Source: Branchiostoma belcheri (lineage: Eukaryota > Chordata > Leptocardii > Amphioxiformes > Branchiostomatidae). From it: a DNA stretch of 64,000 nt. The DNA lies in NCBI RefSeq assembly GCF_001625305.1, contig NW_017804353.1, positions 2,191,789-2,255,788 on the forward strand, in the 5' to 3' direction. The notes beneath the pieces were generated by a model. The model worked only from the letters and a program-made list of their open reading frames with translations, had not been told where the DNA came from and ran no database searches. A program made the translations under genes and the position numbers. Of this stretch, positions 48,944 to 62,000 are shown in pieces. The stretch's first letter is position 1; each line of letters starts with the position of its first letter.

Positions 48944-51908
48944 CTATTTTCGGAAGATGATTTTCTCCAGCCCCAGCAGAGGCGCCTCCACCGTCACAGA
49001 CACCAGGAACGCCAGCCCGTAGGACAGAACCAGGTTACCCACGAACAAATACGTCTGCAAAGACAAGGATACGATCAAGATCAACCAATAAACAACACGT
49101 AGAATATGTGATTTGTTTACGGCCCCAAGAGCTACCGGACTCAAAGAGTGAGTAAGTGAGTGAGTGAGTGAGTGAGTGAGTGAGTGAGTGAGTGAGTGAG
49201 TAAATGAGTGAGTGAGTGAGTGAGTGAGTGAGTGAGTGAGTGAGTGAATTAATGAATAGGTGAGTGAGTGAGTGAGTGAGTGAGTGAGTGAGTGAGTGAG
49301 TGAGTGAGTGAGTGAGTATACCGGCATTACGCAAAAACAAAGAAGAGAAAGGTAACGACAAAGTACATGTAGAAGCGTACTCAAGTTGTGTTAGTCAGCA
49401 CCATTCGGTCTCTGAAAGGGTGTATAAACCTACTCTCCAAGCAGAGGTTGTGGGGAATGATCGTTACCTTTTTATATATGGCCGTTTTTTTTGTCCTGAT
49501 CCCCACCCGTCGGTGGCCGCGGAGCTTCTCTGGCCAATGGATACTGCCTGGCCAATTTGATACTGTCTTTTTGCCACCGAGAGGGATCTGCTTGGAGATT
49601 AGTATAAACCATGTCTAGACCTACCACGGAGATATTGGTGAAGTGGAAGGGGACTTCCCGTGTGTAGAACACGGCGTAGATGACCATGGGATGTACCAGG
49701 TAGGCGCAGTACGTCAGCCGGCTGAGAGGCACGAACAGGTCCCACGACAGGAAGGAGTCCACCACTCCTACAAGGAAGATGGGCATTTCGTTTTTATTTT
49801 GTAATCATACAGGTAGCATAGCATTGAGAATTATCTTTATCTCAACTTACAAACGTACAGGCCCCATGACCGTTACGGGTTTATCACTCGTAAAAGACGT
49901 GGACATTTTGACACCCTAGTCACAATTTGGCCTCACAATTATTACTTATCCAAAAGGAGTGGATTTTTTTTTTTGGGGGGGGGGGGCTGTTTGCTTCTGT
50001 GTCTATCTATCTATATCTTTACATCTCCCTCCTCTCTCTAACTCTGCCTTATCTGCTAGAGACAATATAAGAACGTTCAAAGATTGGACTACCAAAACTT
50101 TCGTCTTATTACTTTATCTTTGTTGTTAGTGTATTGTAATTACTTGCAATATGCATGGGCAAATAAAAAACAACAAAAATAGAAAACTTTTTTTTACCTC
50201 CGTATCCATAGAAGCAGGCGAGCACCACCCATCCCAGCGCCATGCCCCACGCGGTCCGGTGTACGGTCAGGTAGAAGGCGTTCTCGGAGTCGGTCATGAC
50301 GGTGCCGTGGTACGTCCCGTACAGCCCGTACAGCACGGCCAGGGCGGTGGCGGTGGCGACGGCCCAGCCAAGGGGGGCCAGGATCATCATAACCTATGAG
50401 TACAAGATGAAAGTATTGTTTTGGGTGCCGAGTTGTTACATTCCAAAACGTGTTACTCCAAAACATGATATGGAATGAATCAATTTTTGAAATACAACAC
50501 AACATACATTCCAATTCGTATTATTATATTCAGGAATGAACCATAACACGATTTGCAATGAATCACGAGTTGCGGGCTTATATATATCAGAGTAGGTGAG
50601 CATGTGTGGCAACATTGACAAGCAAAATGACAAGAGGTGTTAAGTTCAGACACAGGAAATGGAGCGGAATCGAATAACACAAAAGCAACAAAAAATTCAG
50701 AAAGTCTGAAATCTCCATTTTCCTTTTTTAAAGGACCAACTAAATGAATGATAGAACAAGATGATCCTATGACCACCGTATCCACGGCAACACCAGGATG
50801 TTCCGACCCACCTTCCGGTGGTCCGATTTCCGGTTGATCCTGACCATGAGCCAGCCGACCGTCATGCCGACCAGGTACGGCCCGATCCGGCACCACGGCT
50901 TCATGTAGTAGTCCTGCATGAAGTTCGGCCTAGACGGATAGAAAAGATAAAGGTGACGATGGTCCATTTGCCTAGGCCTTAAAGGGGGTCTTATGGGTAG
51001 TGGCCATGGGTTGTTGATGTGGGCAGGGTAGGCAGGGCCCGTCTCTCTTCTTCCGCTGCTTTTAAGAGTACTTCTTGCAGCAGAGGTCATTTCGTTTGAT
51101 ACCTGAGTCTAAAAGTAAAATGTGTCACCTGACAACAAGGTCAAGCTCAAGTAAACTTGCTCTGGAAAATCGTTTACCAAAATGATAAGTATCCATCCAA
51201 TGGCACAAAGTCTCAAGATGAAGTAGAAGTTGTCTTACTGTCTTTTGATGTATTTCATTGAAATTGAGACGGCAATACAATGGCATTGCCGCTGATACTG
51301 GGTGCCTTCTGACATAATAAATTAGACATAACATCTTACTGTCCTAGTCCCAAGACGCTGGGGCTGAGTTTATCATGTAGACAGATGACGGCTGTCGCGA
51401 TGAAGCTGGATAACAGGAGGGCCAGCTTCAGGGCAAATCCTACAGGCCTCCATCTGTGAAGGGTTTAACATATGTTACACCCTGGTGTATCCAGAACCGT
51501 GCTGGATCCAGAACCATGTGCAGTTCACGCGCATCCAGAACCATGCATAGGGCAAATCTATGATCTTGGATATGCGGAGACTATCCAGAATCGTGCCTGA
51601 GCCTAATCCTAAGTTAACTTATTCAGCCATATAACTAAATAGCACCGTTCAGGATACCATAACCCCTTTTTCACCAGATTCTGCACACGCTGAGCGACTG
51701 CCGGGTGACCAAATATTTAACAGGTCCCTCGGCGAATTTCATAGTTCATTCTCGATACAATATGCAAGTTGCTTTAGCCATCGTGACATCATCACTTAAA
51801 GCAATTGAGGTTCAGACAGGTAAGAAATCTAAAAATCTATAAGATAAATGTATGGAACCGATGCGTTGATATCAGATTTACAATATATATATACATATAT
51901 ATATATGT

Positions 51909-51972
<64 letters not shown>

Positions 51973-54900
51973 TCTTTTTTATTTGATTTAATGACGGTAA
52001 GTACCTGGAAAGCAGGTAGACGACAGGAACGCCGATGACGAAGAACTGCATGTCGTTTGCCAGGTACCAGGACCAGCCCATACACTACGGACAGAAACAT
52101 CATCATGTAATAGGTGATAGTAAAAGGGTAAAGGTTGTCCCGTAGCCTTTTTGTGAGGCTGTGGGGGCGGTGGGATGTTAATGCACTGTGGGCACGGTAT
52201 TGGAATGTGGAGCCCAATTCCGCCATTTTTGACCTCTCCAAATGAATAGAAGTCATGTACTAATTTTACCCCTGGGTCGAGTGATGAGGAAATTCGTGTG
52301 AAGTGCCTTTCCCAGGGAGACAACGTCTAGTGAAGAATGCCAACTAGGAATCGACCTTTCGGTCTCGCTTTCGATAGTCTTACCATTCGGCCATCCGAGG
52401 CAACCAACATAAGATACTATAGTACAAACAGAAGATACTATAGTACAAAGCTGATAACATAGAATTTGAAAATATCAACAGCAGACTGTATTACGTGCTT
52501 GTGGCATTAATATTATATTGTGAATTGGGACATTTCTTAATGAGATAAGAAACGCATAAGATATAAGTGATGACCTGTGGCATACCATGTGGTCAAAATT
52601 GACGACGTTGTTAATGTAGAGCAGGTTAGTCCACCAGTTTGTCCCACAGACCGGGTCTAAGGCCTCTCCGGGCCAGACGGGGCCAATGAACATGTACGGG
52701 TACACACACAGCCACATCATCAGGACAAACGCGTAGGGCATCGTTAGTCTGCCAGAGAAAACAAACAAACAAACAAACTTGGACATCGAACGGAACGGTA
52801 TACAAGATGCCATCTACATCAGGATAATGTAACAATCTCGAAACAAAGACGGGGGTGCCACATAGTACAAACTTCCTGAAACCTATTATATATATACTGC
52901 AGAGCATGAAAAGTGTCGTGGCAAACCAAGGATTGGCAAACCAACTGTATGAAACTTCTTACCTCCAGTATCTGTGGACATACATCATCCAGTACGGGAC
53001 CGACTCTCCCTTGTCTCTGCTCTTCTTTATCTGCCTCAGGAGGAGGTAGGCGGTCAGCAGGCCACTGGAAAGGCAGATCGAGACTTAGTCTGGATGTCAG
53101 ACTGTATCCAAAGCCTACCCTCTCGACTCAAAGATCGTCAATCCAAAACTTAAGAAATTTTACCACAGACAAAGTCTTGAGTTAGCTTAACTCCTTCAGG
53201 ACTGTCTGTGGTAAAATTTTCTTGGGAGCAACCTGGCCCTGAAGCCGAGGAGCTGACCTGTGCAGGGCCTGGAAACAATCTTGCCTCCAAGGCTAATTAA
53301 CACTTGGATTGTTGTGCGTGTTTTGTATATTCACCAAGTAACAATATCAGAGTACATATAATGTGGTAAAGAGAAATGCAGGGGAGGTATGAATACTTTG
53401 TTCTTTACATACACCACGCAACAAGAGCAATCTTGTGCACTTGCAATGTTGCCATTTGTAAACATGTTAATTAGTAGACTGATTTTAGACTTCTCATGGC
53501 CGTTTCAAACAGAGAACTCTACCGTTATGGCGGAAGTCTATGAAATTAAAGATAATTGCCTCACCTTAGGAAGAAGAAAGTATCGACGGAGACGAAGGCG
53601 TTTCCCACAGCTTGAAACGTGAACTCTCCTATCACACCCACAACCTCCCCAAAGTTGTCTGGGACAAAAACAATACGATGTAAAGTTAACTACCGGATTT
53701 TTTCCTAGTGTTGACAGCAACTCCAAAGAGTATGCCGGGTTTGGTGGCGTCACCGTCAGTCATTTTATGAACGTTACCGTCAGCAGATTTTCCACCCTTT
53801 TCAGCGCCTTGGAGAAAGAGATTCTTCCCACACAAACCCAGCTTTTTAGACTGCCTATCCAGAACCGTACCTATCTAGTTCTACGACTGAGAAGGGATAG
53901 ATTAGGATAAGGCACAGTTCTGGATACGTTCTGGATACGTGTTTAGCCATGGTTCTGGCGTAAAACAATCTTCAACGGTTCTGACAACAGAGACTATCCA
54001 GAATCGTGCCTGATCCCAACCCTAACACATTCAGGCATAGAGCTAGATAGGCTCGGTTTTGGAAACAATAACAGTCTCGCCTCTGTGGCATTCCTTCCAA
54101 CTGTGCCAAAGAGTGATCACCTACCGGTAACTGGCGAGGCGAACGCGAAGGTGTGACCCAGGATGACCCAGCTCATACTGATGAATCGCATCCCGTGGAG
54201 GCACGTGACCGCTCCGGGCGCCTGATTGGTGCTGAGGAGCTTCCCGATGTTGGTGTAGGGGGAGAAGCAGAGAAGAAGTCGACAGGACACACCTGGGGGG
54301 GGGGTGAAGATGACACCCTGTAAAGTTGTAACTTCATTATGCTTACCTTTGCATATTTTCGCTGTTTTGTCCTCTAGATCTACTTCTTCATCTCTAAACA
54401 TAACATCATGTAAAAGTCGTAGCTTCGTCATTATGCTTACATTTGCAGAAGGAAAACATGTTGCTTTAAGTTGCATTCAAACATAAGGTCAATGACCTGG
54501 GCCAGACGTCTGTCACCATGGTAACTGGTGCTGCAGAAGACGCCCTGTGGCGTTGGGTTATGTCATGTGTCAATGGTAGAACAAAGTTGGAAAGGCTAGT
54601 CGCCACATAGATGAATGTGCTTGAGTAAGAATAGCGGTAGTGTGTTGAACTTGGCCAAATAATGATAAACATTATGGATTTCCCTTACAAATTTTATCTT
54701 TGTAGTCAATTCAAGTCATGCTAGCATTCATATTGTAAAGAAGGATCTTTACATGTAATGGCCATTGCCAACAGCAATAATATATAATATTACGCCATAA
54801 ACTCAGCGAATTGAAAGTAGTTCTTGTGCTGGTCTTACTTTCTCTCTTCGTTGCCACAGCTTCTATTTGTTTCTTTTTAGTCGAGTTGATGAGATGAGTT

Positions 54901-57900
54901 CGTTCATCCGGCTGCTCGCTGTCGACATTTTCATGCATCATTCTGCCGTTCCTCTCTTCTTTTGGATCCTTTGAGAAGAAAGAATACAACACAACTTTGT
55001 GAACATCTAGACACAGCAGGCAGGATTAGGGATTACAAAGATTTAAAACGCTAGACCCGTGCACAACAGTAAAACAAAAGGTTCGCTACTAATTTGAACC
55101 TTAAAAAGTTAACTTAAAACGTGCACACTAAAACACATTAAACACATTTCTTAAAGTTCTACGCTGGACAGTTGTGACGTGTGAACATACCTTATTGCCC
55201 TGGATGGCGCGTAATCTCGGCTGGTGGATGATGACGTCATACGCGGTGCCCATGAGAATGAGCGTCAGGAGAATGCCACAAACACAGCTGAAGGAAGGAA
55301 AACATTACTTATGTTATCAGCTTTTGCAAAGTGGTTGTACTTGATAGCACTGACTTCGGATTGTATTATGCACCGTCAAGATATGTCAAATTATATGTTA
55401 ATTGCAAATTGGATGAAGATGCTGTTTTATATGTAGGTTAAAATTGTCAGACAAGGGAGTAGTCAACAATCAGTGAACGGTGTTGTATGTTTGTTGCTAA
55501 GCTACGTGTTTTACAATGTACATGTAATTGCTACAAAAAATCTTCAACTATCATTGTGGAGGACTTTTCTTTTTATATTATCTATGGTCACCACGTAACA
55601 CGCAAGGTTGGGGTTACATGAATAGGACGGTAACGGTGTATTGTCATCTTAGACTAGACGTAAAAGAAAGTCTCACATAGCAGCGATGGTCTTGTTGTGC
55701 ATGGGGGCGTATTCTGGCGAGTACGCTGACGTCACCTGCAAGGTTCCTCTCTCAACCAGGAGCCGAAAGTACAGACCTGGATGGAACAGAGCAGTGACCG
55801 AGTCAATGCACATGCGGTATTAGGACTCGCGGGTTCGATTCCCAGAGTCATACTCAAGGCCGTAAAATGGGAAAGACTGGTTATCAATTACAAAATTAAA
55901 GGATGTGTAAGTATATGGAAGTAGCGCACTGTTTATCAGCAGTGGACTATACCCCCCCCCCCCTTTACTAGCACAATGTGTGGGCAAGGTCTGGGGAAAT
56001 GGATAGGTGCAGCCTATTAGGCAATACGCCATATAGCGCGGTATATTTTCGAACATAATGATGCCCCAAAACGTATAGAGATTTTAAAGCCATTTTCTTT
56101 CGACTAAAACAAGACAACACCTGTGCGTACATTTCGAGAGGGTATCCACACAAAGCATTTACTTATCAATAAAATCAATACATGTACTGTCAATTTTTCT
56201 ATCAACCTTAACCATATCCAAGCTGTAAGCAAATAATGATTTTTTCTTTATTTTTTTTTTTTATTCTTCCCATGAAGTTCCTCTTGTTGACACAAAGTTT
56301 TGACTCACTGTTGTCCAGCCTCTGTATGACGTCATGAGTGGTACAGGAGCTGGGAACACACACGCCCAGGTGCAGCGTGAGCGCACCCAAACCTGCTGCA
56401 GCCTGGAGAGTACATCCAAACGTGTGGAGATCTCAAAACTTCTTATCGAACGGCGTGCATATCACTAAGCTAATTACCTCTTCGAAAAAGGTATAACCGT
56501 AACGGTTATGTTTAGATATGTATTTTACCCTCAGCATTTAACTGAAAGGTACTTCACACCTTCGGCAAATACAACATAAAATTGGACACTTTTGCTATTT
56601 TTTTTTTACCCAAAATGCATATTTTGTCCCATATGTCAACCAAATAACCTGAAATTTGATACATTTGGCATATACCCACAGATATCCATTAACACATTTG
56701 TCGTACACAACTTCAAAAATATGGGGCTATTAAAAAACTAAAAATGCACATTTTGCCTCCTTTAATTTGCCCTGGTATCAAGAGTAAATAACTTGAAAAT
56801 TTTCAACTCAACAAAGTAATAGTTTGCTTCATTCACAATTGTTTATCTTTTGACGTAGGATGCCTCTTCATCTGTCTAGGGGAGTCGGCCTTGGAGAGGG
56901 ACATACTGTTCCTGTTGCCGGCTCCCATTCCCATTCAAATTTTAATACTGAAAACTTGACTAAATAAATAAAAATAATACAATATATCCCCTACCCCGGC
57001 TGATGGTTGCCCCGGCTTGGGGACGGGTACCAGAGTTGTCAAGTAGTACTTAGCGTCAAACGTGATGCCGAACCCCTTCTTGGTGACGTTCACACATTGT
57101 GAGTAGCTGCCGAGCCAGTTGAAATTCCCTTCCAGAATCCCGCTGGGAGGTTTACCACCGGCGTCCAGCACTGTGGAGATGTAGGGTTGGTATTTAAAAC
57201 ACTACACATACAGTAGGCAAATCTTACTGAATCTTGGGTTATTCTATTGGTTAGAAATACTAAGTGCCTTCACAAATACTGTGTACTTCCACGGAAGAAA
57301 TTGAACACCATGAGTGTTTATAAATATATGCCTGTTTTATTCCTAAACCCCAAGGCTAACGTTTTGCCAAGGGATAGCTCCGCCGTGGGAGAATGCTACA
57401 AAGTGCGCAACTGTACAAACATTTTATCATTTAATTTTGTAATATAGTATTATGTGCAATATCGTATGTCGAACTTTTTTCCGTGCACTGGATGCAATCG
57501 CCTTTGGGAGGGATGGCGGCTGTGCTTACAGATATATGCCGCATGTTTGGTTACAAAGCGCCCGTAGTTTACTCTTCAGTCAAATATTAACACAGCCTGG
57601 CCACATGTTTGCGATGCTGGCAATAGTGTGCCTTAAATACGCTAGCGTCATTAAAATAGTGAAAATGTTATAAAATCGACAATTCTGTGAGGTACATTGT
57701 ATATTGTAGGGCCAAATTATCTAGTACATGCTTTCAAACTAGTAGTCTAAAACACAAATCTTTACACTATCAGTAATGCTCTTTTTTGTTTGTCATTTCT
57801 ATAACGGCTTTGACAATAGGGCTAGCGAACGATGCCGGCAAGACTACGTACATACACGTTGGTAGTTACTTATAACGGACTTCAGGCAGTGTAAAAATGC

Positions 57901-58320
57901 CAATATCCAACCATTTATTGCCCTACCCTGTAAAGAGTATTGTGTACAATGAAGGGACCTGAGAAGATTGGTTTTACAAGTTTTCTACTTACTGTTGAGG
58001 GCGTAAAATTCCCCATGTAGTAGGTCTTTCATGTACTGTTGGACGTCGTCCCTGCACTGCTGGCTGACGTGACCAGTCGGCTGAGCTGGCACCACGATAT
58101 CCGTCCAGTTCGTCTCTGTCCTTAAGACTTCGGAAGCCTGGTGCTGGATAAGACCTTCTGTCAAGACTAAGTGGGAAGTCTGCCTTTGTATGAGCCCGCG
58201 CGCCTGGAAACTGGCGGTGAGCAGCTCCACCTGGCCCGGCAAGTCCAACACGCGCGCGAGTTGGCAGGTGGTCGGGACGAAGCTAGCCGACAATAAACTG
58301 AGACAGAGAAACAGCTTCAT
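48944..58320 (-). CDS. NRF-6-like membrane acyltransferase
   Basis: Multipass protein of the nose-resistant-to-fluoxetine (NRF-6/NDG-4) family: a luminal NRF domain joined to an acyltransferase-3 domain. Worm members act in lipid or yolk uptake and drug response; the substrate here is unknown. Sixteen exons (minus strand): 57993-58320, 56995-57170, 56309-56402, 55677-55776, 55191-55287, 54839-54968, 54125-54292, 53565-53658, 52963-53064, 52586-52748, 52005-52084, 51340-51453, 50812-50929, 50198-50393, 49625-49767, 48944-49054. The sum is 2214 nt, 737 residues, phases agree. Signal peptide 1-~19; NRF domain ~90-200 (CRDDVQQYMKDL, GNFNWLGSYSQC, GVCVPSSCT); first membrane helix ~236-252; acyltransferase-3 core ~320-725 with R-x10-H (RFISMSWVILGH), VDTFFFLSGLL and KPWCRIGPYLVGM. 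The start at 58320 gives the best signal peptide; an in-frame ATG 24 codons earlier is possible. Confidence 0.92.
49146..49316 (+). repeat. (GAGT)n microsatellite
   Basis: About 170 bases of tgagtgag units with a few interruptions, in the last intron of the acyltransferase gene. On the minus strand it gives open frames of repeated SLTH, which are artefacts. Confidence 0.97.
51481..51655. repeat. Repeats of tatccagaaccgtgc
   Basis: Several diverged copies of atccagaaccgtgc within ~175 bases. The same motif, in both orientations, recurs at 53865-54060 in another intron of this gene, including a longer shared block (agactatccagaatcgtgcc). A dispersed noncoding repeat family. Confidence 0.65.
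51882..51972. repeat. (AT)n-(AC)n-(AT)n microsatellite
   Basis: Simple sequence in the intron after the exon at 52005-52084: ~20 bases AT, ~45 bases AC, ~20 bases AT. Noncoding. Confidence 0.95.
52131..52404 (-). mobile_element. tRNA-derived SINE
   Basis: Read on the minus strand, the element starts with a tRNA-like head: a box A-like tggccgaatggtaag (52380-52393) and a box B-like ggtcgattcct (about 52346-52356), spaced as in tRNA genes. A ~200-base unrelated body follows, with cctttcccaggg-type text (minus: ccctgggaaaggcac). It lies in an intron of the acyltransferase gene, same strand. No terminal duplication was identified. Confidence 0.75.
53148..53222. repeat. Hairpin-forming inverted repeat
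   Basis: aagaaattttaccacagaca on the left pairs with tgtctgtggtaaaattttct on the right around a ~25-base loop. Intronic. Likely a small foldback element. Confidence 0.8.
53865..54060. repeat. Second cluster of the ccagaaccgt repeat family
   Basis: Copies in direct (tatccagaaccgt) and inverted (acagttctggatacg) orientation. The end agactatccagaatcgtgcc matches the cluster at 51481-51655. Confidence 0.6.
55800..55860 (+). repeat. tRNA-like (box B) fragment
   Basis: ctcgcgggttcgattcccag has a good Pol III box B (ggttcgattcc). A full tRNA cloverleaf or box A is not clear, so it is more likely a SINE head fragment than a tRNA gene. Confidence 0.35.
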
Positions 58321-58544
58321 GACTCTCGTAAGTACCAAGAAGGCTGGGATAATCAAGAACACGCTCGCTCGATCCAAGGTGTCACAGGGCACGAAGGTTA
58401 CCGTCCATGACGTAACGCACCCCTTTTGAGGGTTTCGTCACCCTCACGAGTGACCGCCAGGACGATGACCTTTCGCGCCTGTTCTGGACAGGTGAGCGCG
58501 TGCGTTTGTTAACAGGGGCGGTCTGTTGACACATACTGAGAGAT
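58321..58544. other. Divergent promoter region, acyltransferase and lectin
   Basis: Between the start of the leftward acyltransferase and the duplicated upstream block of the rightward lectin. No TATA box I can place with confidence. Confidence 0.4.
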
Positions 58545-58604
58545 AAAAGGCCTGCCGAGAGCCTTTGTTGGTCGATGAAATATTGCTGAGGACAGGGGTG
58601 AGGC

Positions 58605-58673
58605 GATCCCTGTATGTGTGCGCATCAGATCCCTGTATGTGTGCGCATCAGATCCCTGTATGTGTGCGCATCA
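58605..58673 (+). repeat. Three exact 23-bp repeats upstream of lectin copy 1
   Basis: gatccctgtatgtgtgcgca plus tca, three times in tandem without mismatch. The paralogous upstream block before lectin copy 2 (about 63215-63255) has a single diverged unit, so the array expanded after the gene duplication. Confidence 0.9.
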
Positions 58674-59000
58674 TAACATGATAGTAAGGATGATATGCTA
58701 AACATGACATTTGCAACAACAAAAAAAACATGTAAAAAGTGTTGCGAGCTTAATTGGTCTGTGAGTGATGCGAGCGTCACTGTTTGGTACGCCTATGGAT
58801 CTAAGGGACTTAGTTAAATTGCGTCCCTTTCTTCTCGTTTTTTTTCTCTTTTGATTATGGAATCATGCAATCAATGTAATCTTCAGTCCCAACGTAAGTA
58901 CCAGACAATCATTGTGGGCGTAAAAAATATCAGAGAACATTTAAAACGCTATATTTCGGGTAAACAAGTTGGTGGCGAGAAGACGGCTGCCTGCGCTGCG

Positions 59001-62000
59001 ATGGAGGAAAACGTCTACAAGGAGGCCTGTAACGTCTACAGCACCTGTAACGAGGATGCCAGCAATGAGTACGAGGAACCCTGCGCGGTCTCTCCGTCAA
59101 AGGTTTCAACTAGAAAGAGGGCCTCCGGCCTGGACCCCGCACAGGGAGCCTCAGCCTCATCAAAATTGCCAGGTAAGGTTCTGTAAAGATCAGGAATATA
59201 TTAGAAGCGCCAAAAATTCTTACTACGACATACGCACTCAGACGTTGAGCAGGTTACAGAGAAAAAATTGTGATCGTCACCTGTTATGTCAATCCTTGCA
59301 CAAATGCAATATATCGTAAGAAGGAAGGGTTCTAAAACGAGACTGTAGAAATTTTGTAAATTTTGCAAATTAGGCCTTCATACGTCCTTCTTTGCAATTG
59401 TAAAGATAAGACTGTCTCTTGGGTTGATAATATGATCAACTGAAGTAGTTTATACAAATAAGGATATTATTTGCATGATTTATGAGAAAAATTCATAATT
59501 TATTAGAAAGGCCGACATCTGCTCAGGAGCAAATGCCTGCAGCAAATGGCTTCACCGCATGCCCCGTACCAACAATTGACCTATCCCACTTCACAGTGTG
59601 ATGAAGTCATAATGATATGTTTCACCACACCACGAAGCCATGATAAGTCATACATGTTAAAATCATTCGGTACAGGTATAGTGTCTCTAGTATTATCTTG
59701 GAAGTTCATCTGTGTTGTCATTTTGGTAAAAGTAGTTATAAGAACAAGTTTGAAATTTAATGGCCAATTTTATGGTAATGGTAATCGTAAATTTGGGTGA
59801 GTCCAATCTTCTGCGTTGGCCATCACAGTTCAAACCTGTTTCATAGTGTCCTAGTTGTTACGGTTTACCCCAGCAGCAGAAACGTGATATACTGAATGTT
59901 GTACATTCTTCAGGTTCGTCTGGATCCAAGCCTAACGACAAGCGCCAAGCGGCCGACCCCGAACCTGCCTCTGCTGAGACCGCTGGGTACATCCCAGGGG
60001 TCGGTATGAGCAGCCCTGGTCAGTCCCGAGTCTGGACCAGCGCCTTGTTGAAAACCTACGCTGTGGTGACAATGGTCCTGATTTGCTGTCTGCTGGGAGT
60101 TACCATCTTTCAGGGTAAATAAATGAACAATGTATTGTTTTAAAATATTGTTAGTAGAAAATGATTAAAAACCGAACCTTCATTAATTATAATTGTCTGA
60201 CAAAATGTCCTCTTTCCTACATTATTCGATGTTCTCGTCCATTTATACAGCTATGAAGATGTCTGACCTGAAGATGACAGTCCGAAAGCTTGACCAGCAG
60301 ACAAAGGGCGATCTGAAAGACCTGAAGCTGTCAGTCAGCAAACTCGACCAGAAGACAACTGATGATCTGTCGGGCCTGAAGCTGGCATTCAACAAGTCCG
60401 ACCAGAAGACAACTGATGATCTGTCGGATCTGAAGCTGTCAGTCATCAAGCTGGACACGAAGACAGCCGACATCCAGGCAAACGTCTCTGGGTGGATTCA
60501 TCGCCAGCAGGTATGAAGCAAATTCTTTTTGTAAAACATATCATGGCCTGGATGACATATTGGAGAGTTGTTGAATTCAAATCGATGTGTTACTAATTTT
60601 AACAGTAAAATCCAATATTATGAAATGATATACTACCACTAAGATGACGAATTGACGTACCGCAAATCTTACTGAGCTATATTCATTGCTTCCATCCATT
60701 GCGAAACATGGCTGTAAAGCAGGACATTTGATTGGTTGTGTGTATATACCAGTCATGTTGCAGTTACCTCTTGTTACTTTTATGCATTATCAATTTTGGT
60801 TGAACCTAAATCATTATTAATTAACATCTATGTTACATTTGATTTGATTTCTGTACTGTGACCAGTACTACTTACTTTCCTGTATTTATTTACTTATATA
60901 CTATATTAAGTTATCATTTATGTTATATCTGATTCTGACTCTCTGTACCTTTCGAGTTGTTATGATTTTATAATTGTCGGTGTCTTATAAGCCCATGTGG
61001 CCTGGATGACGTATGGTTGAAATCACACGTAAATAAACATTCATTCATTCATTCATTCATTCATTCATTTACAGAAAATGAAAGAGGACGTGTCGGCAAA
61101 GCTCGTGGAAAATGAGGAAGCTGTGAACAACGTTGCAGCCAGCGTGACACAGTTGACCAAGTCAGGGCTTGAGAGGGAGAAGATACTGCACCGTCTGGAG
61201 AAGCTGGAGGACAACATGAAGAACAAACAAGACAAACCGGAGAAGAAGCGCACTCCGATACGCCTACCAGGTAGGAAGGTTTCATTATATGGTGACGAGT
61301 GGTTTTATTATTCATTAGCCCGTCTCCATTCTATTATTCATTAGTCACGTCTCCATTCTTCTGCCAAATGCATCATTCCCTTTGTCGGTTAAGTACAAAT
61401 TATTGACTTACTAATAACTCCTAACACAAAACTCAAGGAAATAAGAAATATATTTGTCCAACAAAAACTAGCTTAAAGACTTCGTGTTAAGTATGATTAA
61501 GATGTAGAAACAGGTGCATGTATGAACCTGCCAACTAATTCAAAAGGAGCTAAACCAACATGGAAAGTGTGGACAACGATGACAAGTACCTGAAATATCT
61601 TGAAAGTAGTTATTACTTCAATCTAGCAGTTCAAAGCTTTGGATTTTGATCCTTGTTAAAGGTCAAGTCGATCACTTCAAAATTAGTGAAAAAAAACAGA
61701 ATTGCACAGAAGAGACTGTGTATTCAACAGTAAATGTGATATAAGTGTCATGTCTCTCAAGACCAGACATTTCCTGTTTTAGCGACCTGTCCAGACGGTT
61801 ACAAGAAGCATCTTGAAGTCTGCTACAAAGCCTTTGAAGCCTTGAAGACCTTCTCCAAATCGACCGAGACCTGTCGGGCTGACGGAGGCACCCTCGCCAT
61901 GCCCCGTGACGCCGGCATCGACGCCTTCGTCGTCTCCCTGATGAAACAGAAATTCGACTTTTGGATCGGCTTACACGATAAGCGACAGGAAGGCAAGTGG

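Noticed and set aside
49035..49384. Open frames of repeated SLTH
   Set aside because: They translate the (GAGT)n microsatellite. Only 48944-49054 is a real exon, and it has a good acceptor.
50151..50514. Frames overlapping the acyltransferase exon at 50198-50393
   Set aside because: Shadow frames caused by GC-rich codons; the true frame encodes membrane helices and keeps phase.
55800..55860. A tRNA gene
   Set aside because: Box B is good, but I could not fold a full cloverleaf or find box A.
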